NCBI RefSeq assembly: GCF_027579695.1
Contig: NC_083589.1
Coordinates: forward strand, 38,295,835 to 38,359,834
DNA: 64,000 nt
Reading direction: 5' to 3'
DNA from: Neoarius graeffei
Taxonomy: Eukaryota; Chordata; Actinopteri; Siluriformes; Ariidae
Part shown: one piece after another, positions 30,951-41,713 of the stretch
How positions within the stretch are numbered: position 1 is the stretch's first letter
Layout of the letters: every line of letters starts with the position of its first letter
Program-made: the position numbers and the translations under genes
The notes under the pieces: model-generated
The model's database searches: none
The model's input: the letters and a program-made list of their open reading frames with translations, nothing else
What the model was told of the DNA's origin: nothing

Positions 30951-32590
30951 TTGACATTTTAATTAGTATTTTGAAAAAGTTAAAGGTGAGGTAACTGTCT
31001 GATCATACACCATGACCAATCATGACATTGTAAGAACCTTATACCTAGCAGATTAGCTAATTTGTGTGTCATTATCTTCTGTCATCAAACTGCCTGGTAA
31101 AATTCAAGAGAAAGACCTGGTAATTTTCATCCACCACTTTTGCTGGTCATATCCATAGTTTAGACATGTATTTTAACCTTTTTTTTTAAATCAGGTTGAT
31201 CATGACAGAGATAATTGTAACATTTTATTCAGACATGTACAGTGAGCATATTTTGTTGGCTCTGCTTGAGTCAATGCAGTGAATGGAAGTGTTATGTGAA
31301 AGAGAAGAAGCTTAGTTCTGTGATTTATAATCCCAGGAGAGGATGGATCCATTTTTGAGTCTGGTTCCTCTCAAGGTTTCTTCCTCATGTCATCTCAGGG
31401 AGTTTTTCCTTTCCACTGTCACCTCTGGCTCGCTCATTAGGCATCAAAGTCTACATCTGGAGTTTTGTTGTGAGAGTGTCTATTGTTAAGAGACATGTAC
31501 AAATCAAACTGAAGAGATGATATCATCTGTCTGCACCTTACAAATTTAAAGGCCTTAACGAAGGACTCATGGGGTTATACAGATTAATTTAGATTATTAA
31601 CGCATAACAAAAAACTTTGGCAAACCGATACTAAAACAAACCTGCCAATTCAATTACAGGCCAGACATCTGTTAAATCCATTTGATATTTATTAAGTCAA
31701 CAGTGGACTATTTGCCTGGAGTCCTGGGCTTTCCTCTTTCAAGAGAAGGAAAACTGGGCAAATTAGTCTTTGCCTCTTCGGAAAATCTGTTTACTATAAG
31801 CCGTGCAGCCACATGAAAGGATGGACCAGCCGCAGACTTCTTAGTTGCACTTATTATAAAAGACCTAATGTGGAGCAGACCCATCTTCTGTTCCACTATC
31901 ATGTCACTTTCATTTCCTGAGCAATATTAATTCATATGGTTTTGTTTTATCTAGATGCCGACTAGAGAAGAGGCTTGAGAGCGAGATTGCTCCTGTCTGA
32001 GAACTCGGCAAGGCTCAGCTGTGGAATTCACACTGCCCTCGTGACTCAGGCCAACCGGTGCCTGTTGTGTAACAGAGCACTTTTTTGGGAGATCACAGCC
32101 ACTGAGGCAGATCTTTGTAAAGCTGTTGTTATTCCTTAGAGCTTCCTGAGGGAAGGTCAAGGCAGCTTTGATATCTTGGTGATTTTCTCACAGATGCAGG
32201 TGGTACAGCAGGACTATGTACAAATACAGATGTTATTTTCTAATAGGTATCCATGAGTGTAGTGGGGGGGGGGGAAAGAAACATTATATTCAAATCAGAC
32301 TGGGCAGAAGGTATTATTATTATTATTATTATACATACAGGACACTTTTTCAATGGAATAAAAACATATATTCTATTCCCTTCTAGCAGGTTTCATTCAT
32401 TTGATTTAATAGCATGCAATATTGTTAGCATATCGCTTATCCAAATGTGTATTACGTCACTCTACCCAATGGAGAATAAGCATTGAATATGGTTTACGAT
32501 ATTGCATGGTTATCAAGACAACATGACATCACACGTTGGAAAGCTAAAACTTTCGCGCTAGCAAGCGACTGTGACAATTTGTAAACAAAC
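30951..32590. other. No gene; one dispersed repeat copy and short microsatellites
   Basis: Positions 31335-31480 are a dispersed repeat (separate entry). A G run at 32264-32273 and an (ATT)n run at 32314-32331 are present. No coding signal. Confidence 0.45.
31335..31480 (+). repeat. Dispersed repeat related to 34735-34955
   Basis: Shares TCTGGTTCCTCTC, GGTTTCTTCCTCATGTCATC and GAGTTTTTCCTT blocks with 34735-34955. It lacks the 3' tail seen there. Confidence 0.75.
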
Positions 32591-32668
32591 ATGGCCTCCA
32601 GGTTTGCTTCATTAAATACGGAAGATTTTGAGAGAATTTTGAAAGAGAAAGAAGCATTGAACACCTGA
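32591..32668 (+). pseudogene. 25-codon remnant of a DUF3504/Crypton-like protein
   Basis: ATG 32591 opens MASRFASLNTEDFERILKEK followed by EALNT and TGA. The opening resembles the N-terminus of fish KIAA1958-like proteins with the DUF3504 recombinase domain. It is preceded by a promoter-like, CG-containing stretch with TGACATCA and followed by TAA repeats and the palindrome at 32695. Nothing of the recombinase itself remains. Confidence 0.45.
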
Positions 32669-32694
32669 AATTAATGTATAATAATAATAATAAT

Positions 32695-32837
32695 AATATT
32701 GACTGGCTTTTTTTCATGGCATATCAGATATAGTCCATTCAGCTAGCTTGATATTGAACTCATCTTCGACTCGTTCAGTATCATGCTAGCTGAATGGAAT
32801 ATATCTGATATACCATGAAAAAAAGCCAGACAATATT
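32695..32837. repeat. Near-perfect palindrome, 65-base arms, 13-base loop
   Basis: The left arm 32695-32759 and right arm 32773-32837 are inverted copies with about five mismatches; both contain CTGGCTTTTTTTCATGG and CCATTCAGCTAGC. The loop is TCATCTTCGACTC. It could extrude as a cruciform or give a long RNA hairpin. It probably belongs to the same transposon as the preceding 25-codon remnant. Confidence 0.9.
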
Positions 32838-33005
32838 ATTTAATTATTGTATAGCAGCAATTCTGACAATATTTCAAACTGGAATTCAAATGATATATTA
32901 GTTCAGCTGTGATAATAATCATAGAACGGATTAAGAGGGACTTGTATGGCAAACACACCAAAATACAAGACTGATAATAAACAGATTAAAATTAGTTCTA
33001 TTTAA

Positions 33006-33044
<39 letters not shown>

Positions 33045-33524
33045 CAATGATTCTGCAGTCCTGCTGGGTGGAGCAGTGCTGTGTCAGCACCAATACACAC
33101 ACACACACACCTGGGAATTTGGGCTGTCATAGTGGGTTCATTCCCCTTTGGCTAGTGCCACTGATGTTCCACTCAAAATGATTTACTGGATGTTCATCAT
33201 CAACCTATGCTATTATGATAAATATTAAATGTTTCAAATACTGTCCAAGCATGACAAAGAGAAATATCATGCCATGTATGCCTCTCAAACTGATTATCAT
33301 GTAGTTGTCACCATGAATATCTGATTCTACATAGCAAAATCACTGGAATTGAATTCACTGGGAATGGATTATTCCTGTTCATTTCATCTCTCAATGTTTT
33401 TTTTTTTACACTGCTTGAGAACGGAATCAACCATTGTGAAAGAAGTCATAATTATTAGGTAGTTATAAGACTGGAATGGGTTTAAAACTCAATTCAATTA
33501 CGGGACATTCACATACAATAATAA
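32838..33524. other. No gene; (GA)n and (CA)n microsatellites
   Basis: (GA)n is at about 33008-33041 and (CA)n at about 33093-33110. Otherwise unique AT-rich sequence. Confidence 0.5.
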
Positions 33525-33845
33525 GAAGAAGCCTTTAATTTGGTCACATGTACACTCAAGCACAGTGAAATTCCTCTCTGCATTTAACCTATCTGAAGCA
33601 GTGAACACACACATGCACACACAAGTGAGCAATGAGCACACACACATACCCAGAGCAGTGGGCAGCTGTACTACAACGCCTGGGAAGCAGTTGGGGGTTC
33701 AGTGCCTTGCTCAAGGGCACTTCAGCCATGAGACAGAGGGAGGGGAAAGTGCTGTTTATTCATTTAACTCCCCTCACATTTTTCCTGCCAGTCCCAGGAA
33801 TCGAACCAGCGACCCTCTGGGCCCAAGACTGCTTCGCTAACTTTC
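33525..33845 (-). mobile_element. SINE type B relative with a different head
   Basis: The minus-strand 3' half matches type B (TTCACTGCTTCAGAT, then CACTGTGCTTGAGTGTACAT, ending in CTTCTTCTT). The head is a different tRNA-like sequence with B-box-like GGTTCGATTCC at about 33798-33808. This suggests tail exchange between SINE families. Confidence 0.75.
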
Positions 33846-33945
33846 AGGACATAGCTTCACCAAATAAGTAGAAATACTATCACTTTAAATCTATTTGGAG
33901 TTAAGAAAATGTAGGTGGGAATACACACTGGCCAGTCTATATCAA

Positions 33946-34080
33946 GGCACCATGCACATGTACACATTCACACACTCAATCACACCTAGGAGCACTTTAG
34001 AGTTCACCCTTTTTGGAAGTTTGGAGGAAACCAGAGAACCCAGAAGAAACCCACATGGACATGGATGAATAAATATGACA
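33946..34080 (-). mobile_element. Very old SINE type A relic
   Basis: Weak minus-strand similarity: CACATTCACACACTCAATCA, TTTAGAGT and GGAGGAAACCAGAGAACCCA blocks in the right order and spacing. Heavily diverged. Confidence 0.4.
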
Positions 34081-36543
34081 GACAATATTGGCCTAATGTG
34101 TCTAATATTTGAAGTTGGATTATGTTCATAACATAAAATTTTCCTAAAATCATGCAGGGGTCATTGAAATTGACAGTTATACATAATATACAATGGACAT
34201 AAATTCTACACTCTGTATTTTGCTGTACATTTTACTGCAAGAATCAGCAAGTTAGAGTACATTTTATCAAATGATATCAGTTATTATGCCCCAGTCATTA
34301 TGTTGTAAAGAACTACAAAGACTTGCTAGTATTTACCACTAGATGGTAGCCTTGCCAAAATCCACTATACGACTGATAAATTGGCTAGCAGCATGTAAAA
34401 CACCTGGAACCATCCCAATTACCATGTAAAGCCATGGCAGGAACCAAGTGTTCTCCAGTGGGCCACTTCCTAAACCAAGTGTTCAAAGGAGGCCACTGCT
34501 GCTTTTTATTTGCCCTAAAGGGGCAAACGTGATCCAATTTATGAGCAGCTGCGATTGATCTAAGAAACTGCTATATGGCTGGAGAGATCAAGAGATAACC
34601 TGCTAACTTTAGGACTGCGGTTGTCACGAACAGTTTTGCACTCAAGCTTCCATCAATGAAGAGTTTATAACATAAATGAAACTGACTTCATGTTAAAACT
34701 GTTAATGTTATAGTCATTGTCTGTTGTTGCCCAAATGAGGACGGGTTCCCTTTTGAGTCTGGTTCCTCTCGGGGTTTCTTCCTCATGTCATCTGAGGAGT
34801 TTTTCCTTGCCACCGTCACCACAGGCTTGCTCATTGGGGATAGATTAGGGATAAAATTAGCTCATGCTTTAAGTCATTCAAATTCTGTCAAGCTGCTTTG
34901 CGACAATGTTTATTGTTAAAAGCGCTATACAAATAAACTTGACTTGACTTAATGAGAGAAAAAGATGAGGACATGGCTCAATAGAAATGCCTCACACTTC
35001 CTTACTCCTGTAGGTCCCAGGGTTCCTAGATACTCCTTTGAGTCAAACTCGTGCTTCCTGCCCCAGCTCAGAGGAGAGGGAGTTTGTCCATGTACGCCAC
35101 CTGCAAAGGGAGGGAAGTACAACCTGTGCTGGAATGCACAGACACGCAGTGACAAGACAGGCATGCTACCTAAAACAGACTCAATTAACGAGGAGAATAA
35201 CAAACCGTGAATGTGGGCCAGGCCAGTGGAAGTAAGTCAGTGGAAGTTTGTGTCTCCCTCTGGTATGAGTGGTATTCAAAACCCTTTCAAAAGAGCATCT
35301 TAAACCAAGTGAAATAATCGGGACAGTTTGAATTTTTGCCTCCTGAACATGTAATTGTTGTATAAGCCTCCTCACCTTGTTTTCCCTTTAGCTTACCTGC
35401 TTAAACCCCACTGACCCTTCGGTGTGTGCTTAAAATGAAGCAGGTGAAGGGCGAATCCTGTTTATCCCTTTCCTCCCGCTCTCACTGGTTGTGAATGGAC
35501 TGTCAGAATGGCAGAAGCACTTATTTTCTGTTAATGATGAGAGATTAATGAGAATGAAAGTGTGCTTCCTGCCAGTTTGCGTTTTTGGCAGCGCCTCAAT
35601 GTCAGGAGTGAGTGAACGGTACAATCACAGCCCAGAGGAGCTACAAGAACGGCTATCTGGGAACAATACAGCTCTTTCTATGCCCACTTGTTTTCCTGTT
35701 TCTGCCCACACGCATTCACACATACACGCATACTCATACACTTTCACACACATTTACACATGCTGCAAAATACAAGCCAAGATACTAAGGCCCAGATGGC
35801 TTCTCTTAGAACGCTCATTATGTAACAACCTGGCATAAATGTACATCAGTGCCACACAGTGAATCAAACCAAGTTGCAACAAACTGTTCAAACAGAATAA
35901 CCCATAGTAAACCTCCTTTGCTCTGATGAAAACTATTTCAGTTTCATTTTATAAGAATTCTTGGCAGCACTTACTATAAAGCTGTTACTCATTCAGTTAG
36001 AACTGTGCTCTCATTTCTTTTAAAACTGTCTTCGTATATTATCAGCAATGTCCATGATTAAGGGAACATTACATCATGTTTTAAACATAATCTCCATATG
36101 TTTGTAACATATTGTATATGTGATTACCATGAACAATCATTTTGACACTATGAAAAGAACTGAAAGCCTATTCGCTTAAAAATTACTTTATAGTAATTAT
36201 ATAGTCGAAGTTTCAGAATAGTTGTTTTGGCAGTCAAGTACGATCTCTTCTTTTTTTCATTTCTTTGATCTCTAAGAATGGAGGCATGGTGGTGCAGTGG
36301 GGAGCATCGCTATTATTAGGGTTTGATTGTGTCAGAGGCCCTGGATCTACCGTGACCCTGATCATGATAAAGTGGTTACTGAAGGTGAAAGAATCAATGA
36401 GCTCCAGGAATCTGTTGATGGTTCCACTCTTCCCCTCCTTACTCATAATATGTAGTGCAGTCATTTTACCCTTTTTTTCCATATACAGTCTTTGTTTAAA
36501 AAAAAAAAGTTAAATCTACAAACACTATTGGTTCTTCAAATTT
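34081..36543. other. No gene; one dispersed repeat copy
   Basis: Apart from the repeat at 34735-34955, this looks unique. Open frames near 34965-35235 and 35430-35838 have no recognisable domain. An imperfect CACA-rich stretch is at about 35705-35762. Confidence 0.45.
34735..34955 (+). repeat. Dispersed repeat with AGCGCTATACAAATAAA tail
   Basis: Begins near GGACGGGTTCCC, has GGGGTTTCTTCCTCATGTCA and GAGTTTTTCCTTGCCACCGT, and ends in AAAGCGCTATACAAATAAAC followed by TTGACTTGACTT repeats. The tail and end repeat are like those of SINEs mobilised by L2-type LINEs. A tailless copy is at 31335-31480. Confidence 0.75.
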
Positions 36544-36742
36544 GGGAAAAGTCATGGTCTAATGGTTAGAGAAGCAGCTTTGGGACCAAAAGCCACCAGT
36601 TTGATTCCCTGGACCAGCAGAAATGGTTGACGTGCCCTTGAGCAAGGCACCTACACTACCGTTCAAAAGTTTGGGGTCACTTTGAAATTTCCTTATTTTT
36701 GAAAGAAAAGCACTATTCTTTTTAATGAAGATCACTTTAAAC

Positions 36743-37345
36743 CAGTGGTTCTCAACCGGGGGGGCGCGCCCCCCTGGTGGGGCGCGGAGGTACTCCAGGG
36801 GGGTCGCGAGTAGGCTTCATGTATGGAGGAAAAAAAAAATCTGGGGCTAACAGGCTATAGTAGCTAAGCAGATGCAACACATTTACCCATGTCAAAATGC
36901 AGGACATTGGACTATTACATACAAATCAATACTATTATAAAATCTATCATCAATCTATCATAAAATCTTGTGTGTAGGTTATTTTAAGCCCGTGACGCGA
37001 ACATGACGCAACGTCACGTGAGTGAGTCTGCATACCGTGGCCACCGTGTGAGTGCTTGCCACACACACACTAGTCTGGTTTCTTGCCGAGTTAACTCGTG
37101 CCGACTCTCGCTAGTCTACTATCATCAGCGCAAAACCCAAACAGTCTTTTTAAAGACTACTACCCCACACTGTATTTTTGCTTTCCCCATTTCAGCTCTA
37201 CCCAAATAATTTGTTGTTTTTGTTGTTTTCTTACTGCTAGTCTACTATGGATAATGCTACTACTGCTGCTACTACTACTACTACTACTACTACTAATAAT
37301 AATAATAATCTAGCCCAGGGCTATCTATCTATCTATCTATCTATA

Positions 37346-37385
<40 letters not shown>

Positions 37386-37517
37386 GGTCGATATAAGGTG
37401 CTGTAGGTCGGGTGGCGTCACTGCGGGTGAGTGTGTTTGGGGGGGGGGGATGGGGGCCCCCAACTGCAATGAACCAGCTTTGGTGGGGCCCAGGTTGCAA
37501 AAGGTTGAGAACCCCTG
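36743..37517. mobile_element. hAT MITE, 775 bp
   Basis: The ends CAGTGGTTCTCAACC and, from the right, CAGGGGTTCTCAACC have the 8-bp TSD CTTTAAAC at 36735-36742 and 37518-37525. G-rich GGGGGCGC blocks flank the left end. The interior contains the ACT repeats and the ATCT microsatellite and no recognised transposase. Confidence 0.92.
37321..37385. repeat. (ATCT)n microsatellite
   Basis: About 16 tetranucleotide units with one TATA interruption near 37343; it lies inside the hAT MITE, next to (CTA)n and (AAT)n runs at about 37257-37308. Confidence 0.95.
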
Positions 37518-37557
37518 CTTTAAACTAATCAGAAATACACTCTATACATTGCTAATG

Positions 37558-37931
37558 AGGGGCGGCACGGTGGTGTAGTGGTTAGCGCTGTCGCCTCACA
37601 GCAAGAAGGTCTTGGGTTCGAGCCCCGGGGCCGGCGAGGGCCTTCCTGTGTGGAGTTTGCATGTTCTCCCCATGTCCGCGTGGGTTTTCTCCGGGTGCTC
37701 CGGTTTCCCCCACAGTCCAAAGACATGCAGGTTAGGTTAAGTGGTGACTCTAAATTGACCGTAGGTGTGAATGTGAGTGTGAATGGTTGTCTGTGTCTAT
37801 GTGTCAGCCCTGTGATGACCTGGCGACTTGTCCAGGGTGTACCCCGCCTTTCGCCCGTAGTCAGCTGGGATAGGCTCCAGCTTGCCTGCGACCCTGTAGA
37901 AGGATAAAGCGGCTAGAGATAATGAGATGAG
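37558..37931 (+). mobile_element. SINE type A with 12-bp TSD
   Basis: Full-length copy with B box GGTTCGAGCCCC and TSD ACATTGCTAATG at 37546-37557 and 37932-37943. It sits inside the Tc1-like MITE, 32 bases right of the hAT TSD. Confidence 0.95.
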
Positions 37932-38362
37932 ACATTGCTAATGTGGTAAATGACTATTCTAGCTGCAAATGTTTTTTGTTTCTGGTTTTTGGTGCAATAT
38001 CTCCATAGGTGTATAGAGGTCCATTTCCAGCAACTATCACTCCAGTGTACTAATGGTACAATGTGTTTGCTCATTGCCTCAGAAGGCTAATGGACGATTA
38101 GAAAACCCTTGTACAATCATGTTAGCACAGCTGAAAACAGTTGAGCTCTTTAGAGAAGCTATAAAACTGACCTTCCTTTGAGCAGATTGAGTTTCTGGAG
38201 CATCACATTTGTGGGGTCGATTAAATGCTCAAAATGGCCAGAAAAATGTCTTGACTATATTTTCTATTCATTTTACAACTTATGGTGGTAAATAAAAGTG
38301 TGACTTTTCATGGAAAACACAAAATTGTCTGGGTGACCCCAAACTTTTGAATGGTAGTGTAA

Positions 38363-38886
38363 GGGCCTCTGCATGCTCTTGCGACAAGGCTTTCGCAGAT
38401 AGCTTTTCGCAGACAGTTGTAATTTATCGTTGAGCGGGGAGTAATAGGCGTGCGCGATGTTATTCACCGCCACAACGCAAGGGGGCGCGAAGTCGCGAAA
38501 TCGCTAGGAGTAGTTGGTGGGTGTGGTTAGTGGAGTGTTTATCCTCCGGTTACTTATAATGACTAGAACTGGAGTCGTATAGATGTACGTACTTCCTCAC
38601 TTCCTCGATCAACCGCTCTTCGTGCTGCTCCATCTTCGCTCGTGTTTTTAAAAATGGCGGTCGTGAAAACAAACCAAACCGGGAAAGTAGGGAAGCGGAA
38701 GTGCGTGTACAGTGGATGTAGAGTGGACCAATCAGAGCCCTCTTGTTTGCGACGCTGTCTGCGAGGCTTCTGCGGTGGTCACAATTTTTGGGAGGTGCGT
38801 GCAGAGCGTCTGCGAAGGGGGGGGGCTACGCAGACGCCATCTGCGATGCCATCTGCGAGGACTGCGTTGTCAGCATAAATTGGCCT
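38363..38886 (+). mobile_element. PIF/Harbinger-like MITE, 524 bp
   Basis: A 3-bp TSD, TAA, at 38360-38362 and 38887-38889 flanks imperfect inverted ends (GGGCCTCTGCATGCT against AGGCCAATTTATGCT). Both arms are rich in GCAGA and TCGCAGA motifs, likely subterminal binding sites. A short frame from ATG 38654 (MAVVKTNQTGKVGKRKC) may be a transposon protein start. The TSD contains the right-hand TA of the Tc1-like MITE, so this insertion came later. Confidence 0.8.
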
Positions 38887-39175
38887 TAACCCCCAACTGC
38901 TCCCTGGGCTTCTCTGGGTATGTTGTACGTTACTCTGGATAAGAGCATCTGCTAAATGCCTGTAATGTAATGTGACCCTACAAATGAAGGCTTCTTATTT
39001 AGGCGACCCTGAAAAACCCTTTTAAAGTCAAACAAAACCCAAAAATAAACATGGTATGCTGACCACGGTAAGTGCGCCGATGTGCCCTCTGAATGTTTAA
39101 ATTTAAAATAAAACTTCATAACAGCAATTTATCCATTTTAAAAGTTATGATATTGCTAAAAATAGGTTTACCTGG

Positions 39176-39551
39176 GGGCGGCACAGTGGTGTAGTGGTTA
39201 GCGCTGTCGCCTCACAGCAAGAAGGTCCGGGTTCGAGCCCCGTGGCCGGCGAGGGCCTTCCTGTGCGGAGTTTGCATGTTCTCCCCGTGTCCGCGTGGGT
39301 TTCCTCCGGGTGCTCCATTTTCCCCCACAGTCCAAAGACATGCAGGTTAGGTTAACTGGTGACTCTAAATTGACCGTAGGTGTGAATGTGAGTGTGAATG
39401 GTTGTCTGTGTCTATGTGTCAGCCCTGTGATGACCTGGCGACTTGTCCAGGGTGTACCCCGCCTTTCGCCCGTAGTCAGCTGGGATAGGCTCCAGCTTGC
39501 CTGCGACCCTGTAGAACAGGATAAAGCGGCTAGAGATAATGAGATGAGATG
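39176..39551 (+). mobile_element. SINE type A with 12-bp TSD
   Basis: Complete copy, B box GGTTCGAGCCCC, tail GATGAGATG. TSD AGGTTTACCTGG at 39164-39175 and 39552-39563, perfect. Among the best preserved copies here. Confidence 0.95.
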
Positions 39552-39563
39552 AGGTTTACCTGG

Positions 39564-40613
39564 ATGCAACCATTTGCACTGAAACTGGATATCCGCCTGT
39601 GACATTACTGGCACACTAGTACACCGTTTACTTTCGTTACACAGAGCCATCAAATAAAAGCTTCTAAGTCTTAAAAAAAAATCCCCAGGCACCACTGCTC
39701 TCTCTCTCTCTCTCTCTCTGTGATTTCACTGCTTCAGATGGGTTGAATACAGAGAAAGAATTTCACTGTGCTATAATGTAGTAGTATATGTGACAATTAT
39801 CGAACAGATTTTCACTGTCACTCACAACCTGCAATGGATAATTCAAAATGTGAATTACATTTCCACCACTTTATGCATCAACCAATGGTTTTACCAATTT
39901 TTGTTAATGGACTGGTGAAACTTGGGGCACATTCAATTTGAAAACCGTATGTTCCATTTCCAGCTTGAACAACAGGTTTCCTTGTAACACTATGAAACAT
40001 TGTACAGTGGGCTTTGAGGTATGTTTTCCCTCCTTTGGTGCGTGTGTCAGAAGTGTTATCCAATCAGCAGTAACGTGTATATACAGTAAACCTTGCCTTA
40101 TTAAAAAGGCAGCACGCACAATGGATCCCACTAACATCCTTTACAAACGCACTCACTACAGCTTGGTGTATGCAAGAGCTGAAGACTTTATAATACATGT
40201 TTGTCATAAGTATTATATAGTAAAGTTTTTTCAGTAGAATAAAAGACAGGTGCTGAAAATTCTTTGGAAAGAATTCCATGAATAGCCTTCTAAGCTGCCA
40301 TAGTTGCAAAGTTTGCATAACAAAACAGGGTGTTCAATACACCATCGTTTCTGTTTAAATAAATATTTTGCTATGTTTTATCTGGGCTGAACCTATAGCC
40401 CTGGAATTTGGATGGTAAATTAATCAGAATTTGTGGTTTTCTGATACACCTAGTGCTAATCTGCGACTGATGAATACAAAATGTGATTGCCAGCCATAAG
40501 CAGTTACTTTATTGGTTGATGCAAAAAATGATTGACAGATTCCCTACCTATGTTCCCACCTATTGGGTCTCGAGGCTGCAGCATTACACTAATACCTATT
40601 TCCACTTAAAGGG
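39564..40613. other. No gene; small SINE tail fragment
   Basis: Positions 39720-39795 resemble the type B SINE tail (TTTCACTGCTTCAGATGGGT, then TTTCACTGTGCT) after a (TC)n run at 39700-39718. The rest has no recognised feature. Confidence 0.5.
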
Positions 40614-40621
40614 TACCTGCA

Positions 40622-40984
40622 GGGGTGGCATGGTGGTGTAGTTGTTAGCACTGTTGTCTCACAGCAAGAAGGTTCTGGGTTTGAGCCCAGTGGCCGACGG
40701 GGGCTTTTCTGTGTGGAGTTTACATGTTCTCCCTGTGTCTGTGTGGGTTTCCTCTGGGTGCTCCGGTTTCCCCCACAGTCCAAAGACATGCAAGTTAGGT
40801 TAACTGGTGGCTCTAAATTGACTGTAGGTGTGAATGTGAGTGTGAATGGTTGTTTGTCTCTATGTCTCAGCCCTGCGATGATCTGATGACTTGTCCAGGG
40901 TGTACCTTGCCCATAGTCAGCTGGGATAGGCTCCAGCTTGCCTGTAACCCTGCACAGGATAAGTGGTTATAGATAATGGATGGA
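40622..40984 (+). mobile_element. SINE type A (older subtype, GGATGG tail)
   Basis: A box is TGGTGTAGTTGTTAGCACTG and the B box has decayed to GGTTTGAGCCCA. Tail AATGGATGGA. A 9-bp TSD with one mismatch, TACCTGCAG and TACCAGCAG, flanks it. More CpG loss than in the GATGAG-tailed copies. Confidence 0.88.
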
Positions 40985-41317
40985 TACCAGCAGTGAAAAG
41001 TAAACATAGGCTAGAAATGTTACACATTTTTCATAAATGCATGTTGACTACCCTGTATTGTCACACTGTGTCACATAAAGCAGTGCTTTAAAATTATTTT
41101 GCACACTTGCTCACTTAAGTTCCACTTCAGGGCACAGACATATTGCCATTTTGTGGGCGGTGTCAAAGGTCAGCAGGATGTAGAATCATTGATAGATTTC
41201 TTATATCTTGATTGGCTCACTGCTCCTGACATTGCAAAGGCCAAGGTTAAAAAAGTTGCCTTGTTAAACAAACAAACAAACAAACAACATTGATTCACTG
41301 TCAAACTTTCAATGTCA

Positions 41318-41321
<4 letters not shown>

Positions 41322-41392
<71 letters not shown>
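41322..41392. repeat. Compound (TA)n-(CA)n-(GT)n microsatellite
   Basis: (TA)n at about 41322-41349 is followed by ACACACAT and then (GT)n at 41361-41392. Confidence 0.95.
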
Positions 41393-41394
<2 letters not shown>

Positions 41395-41429
41395 AGGCAC
41401 TGCCTAAAAGTGGAGTTCCCGATGAGTGT

Positions 41430-41633
41430 AAAATGTGTTCGTAAATAATCTCATTATCTTTTAAAAAGCAAATTAAAAATAAGTGCTGGATAAAACCCCA
41501 TCTATTTTATGTAAATAAAGATACAAATTTTGTTGTCCGGTGGTCAAGTGTTTATGAGATACCTTGCTTTGCACTTACGATTGGGTTCCCTATGGTCGCA
41601 AAATCCATCAAAAATGAGGTCGATGCTTTACCC
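41430..41633 (+). repeat. Unclassified dispersed repeat, copy b
   Basis: Matches the reverse complement of 1030-1285 (see that entry). Its right side ends at the TSD of the hAT that starts at 41634; past the hAT, from 43106, similarity to copy a is weak. Confidence 0.7.
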
Positions 41634-41713
41634 CAGGGCTTTTCAAAGTGTGGGGCGCACCCCCCCTGGGGGGCGCCAGAGTTCTTCAGGGGGGGCGCAA
41701 CGTGAGAGACAAA

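Larger units (their letters stand above)
36652..38361. mobile_element. Tc1-like MITE, interrupted by a hAT and a SINE
   Basis: The inverted ends CACTACCGTTCAAAAGTTTG and, reverse complemented, CACTACCATTCAAAAGTTTG have TA at 36652-36653 and 38360-38361. After removing the two insertions the element is about 0.5 kb and codes for nothing. It inserted at the TA of the SINE block CACCTAACCCCC. Confidence 0.93.
36544..38972 (+). mobile_element. SINE type C, split by a stack of DNA transposons
   Basis: The left part 36544-36653 has the head (TGGTCTAATGGTTAGAGAAG and a decayed B box) up to AGCAAGGCACC. The right part 38887-38972 resumes with ACCCCCAACTGCTCCC and ends in GGATAAGAGCATCTGCTAAA and a TGTAATGTAATG tail. 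The 2.2 kb between consists of one Tc1-like element with its own insertions and one Harbinger element. Confidence 0.88.

Noticed and set aside
34949-35235. Overlapping 65-84 codon frames on both strands
   Set aside because: No domain recognised and frames conflict; treated as chance.
35491-35838. 115-codon plus-strand frame
   Set aside because: The second half is a translated CACA-rich repeat; the first half has no recognised motif.
37321-37385. CRISPR-like regular repeats
   Set aside because: It is a simple tetranucleotide microsatellite with no spacers, in an animal genome.
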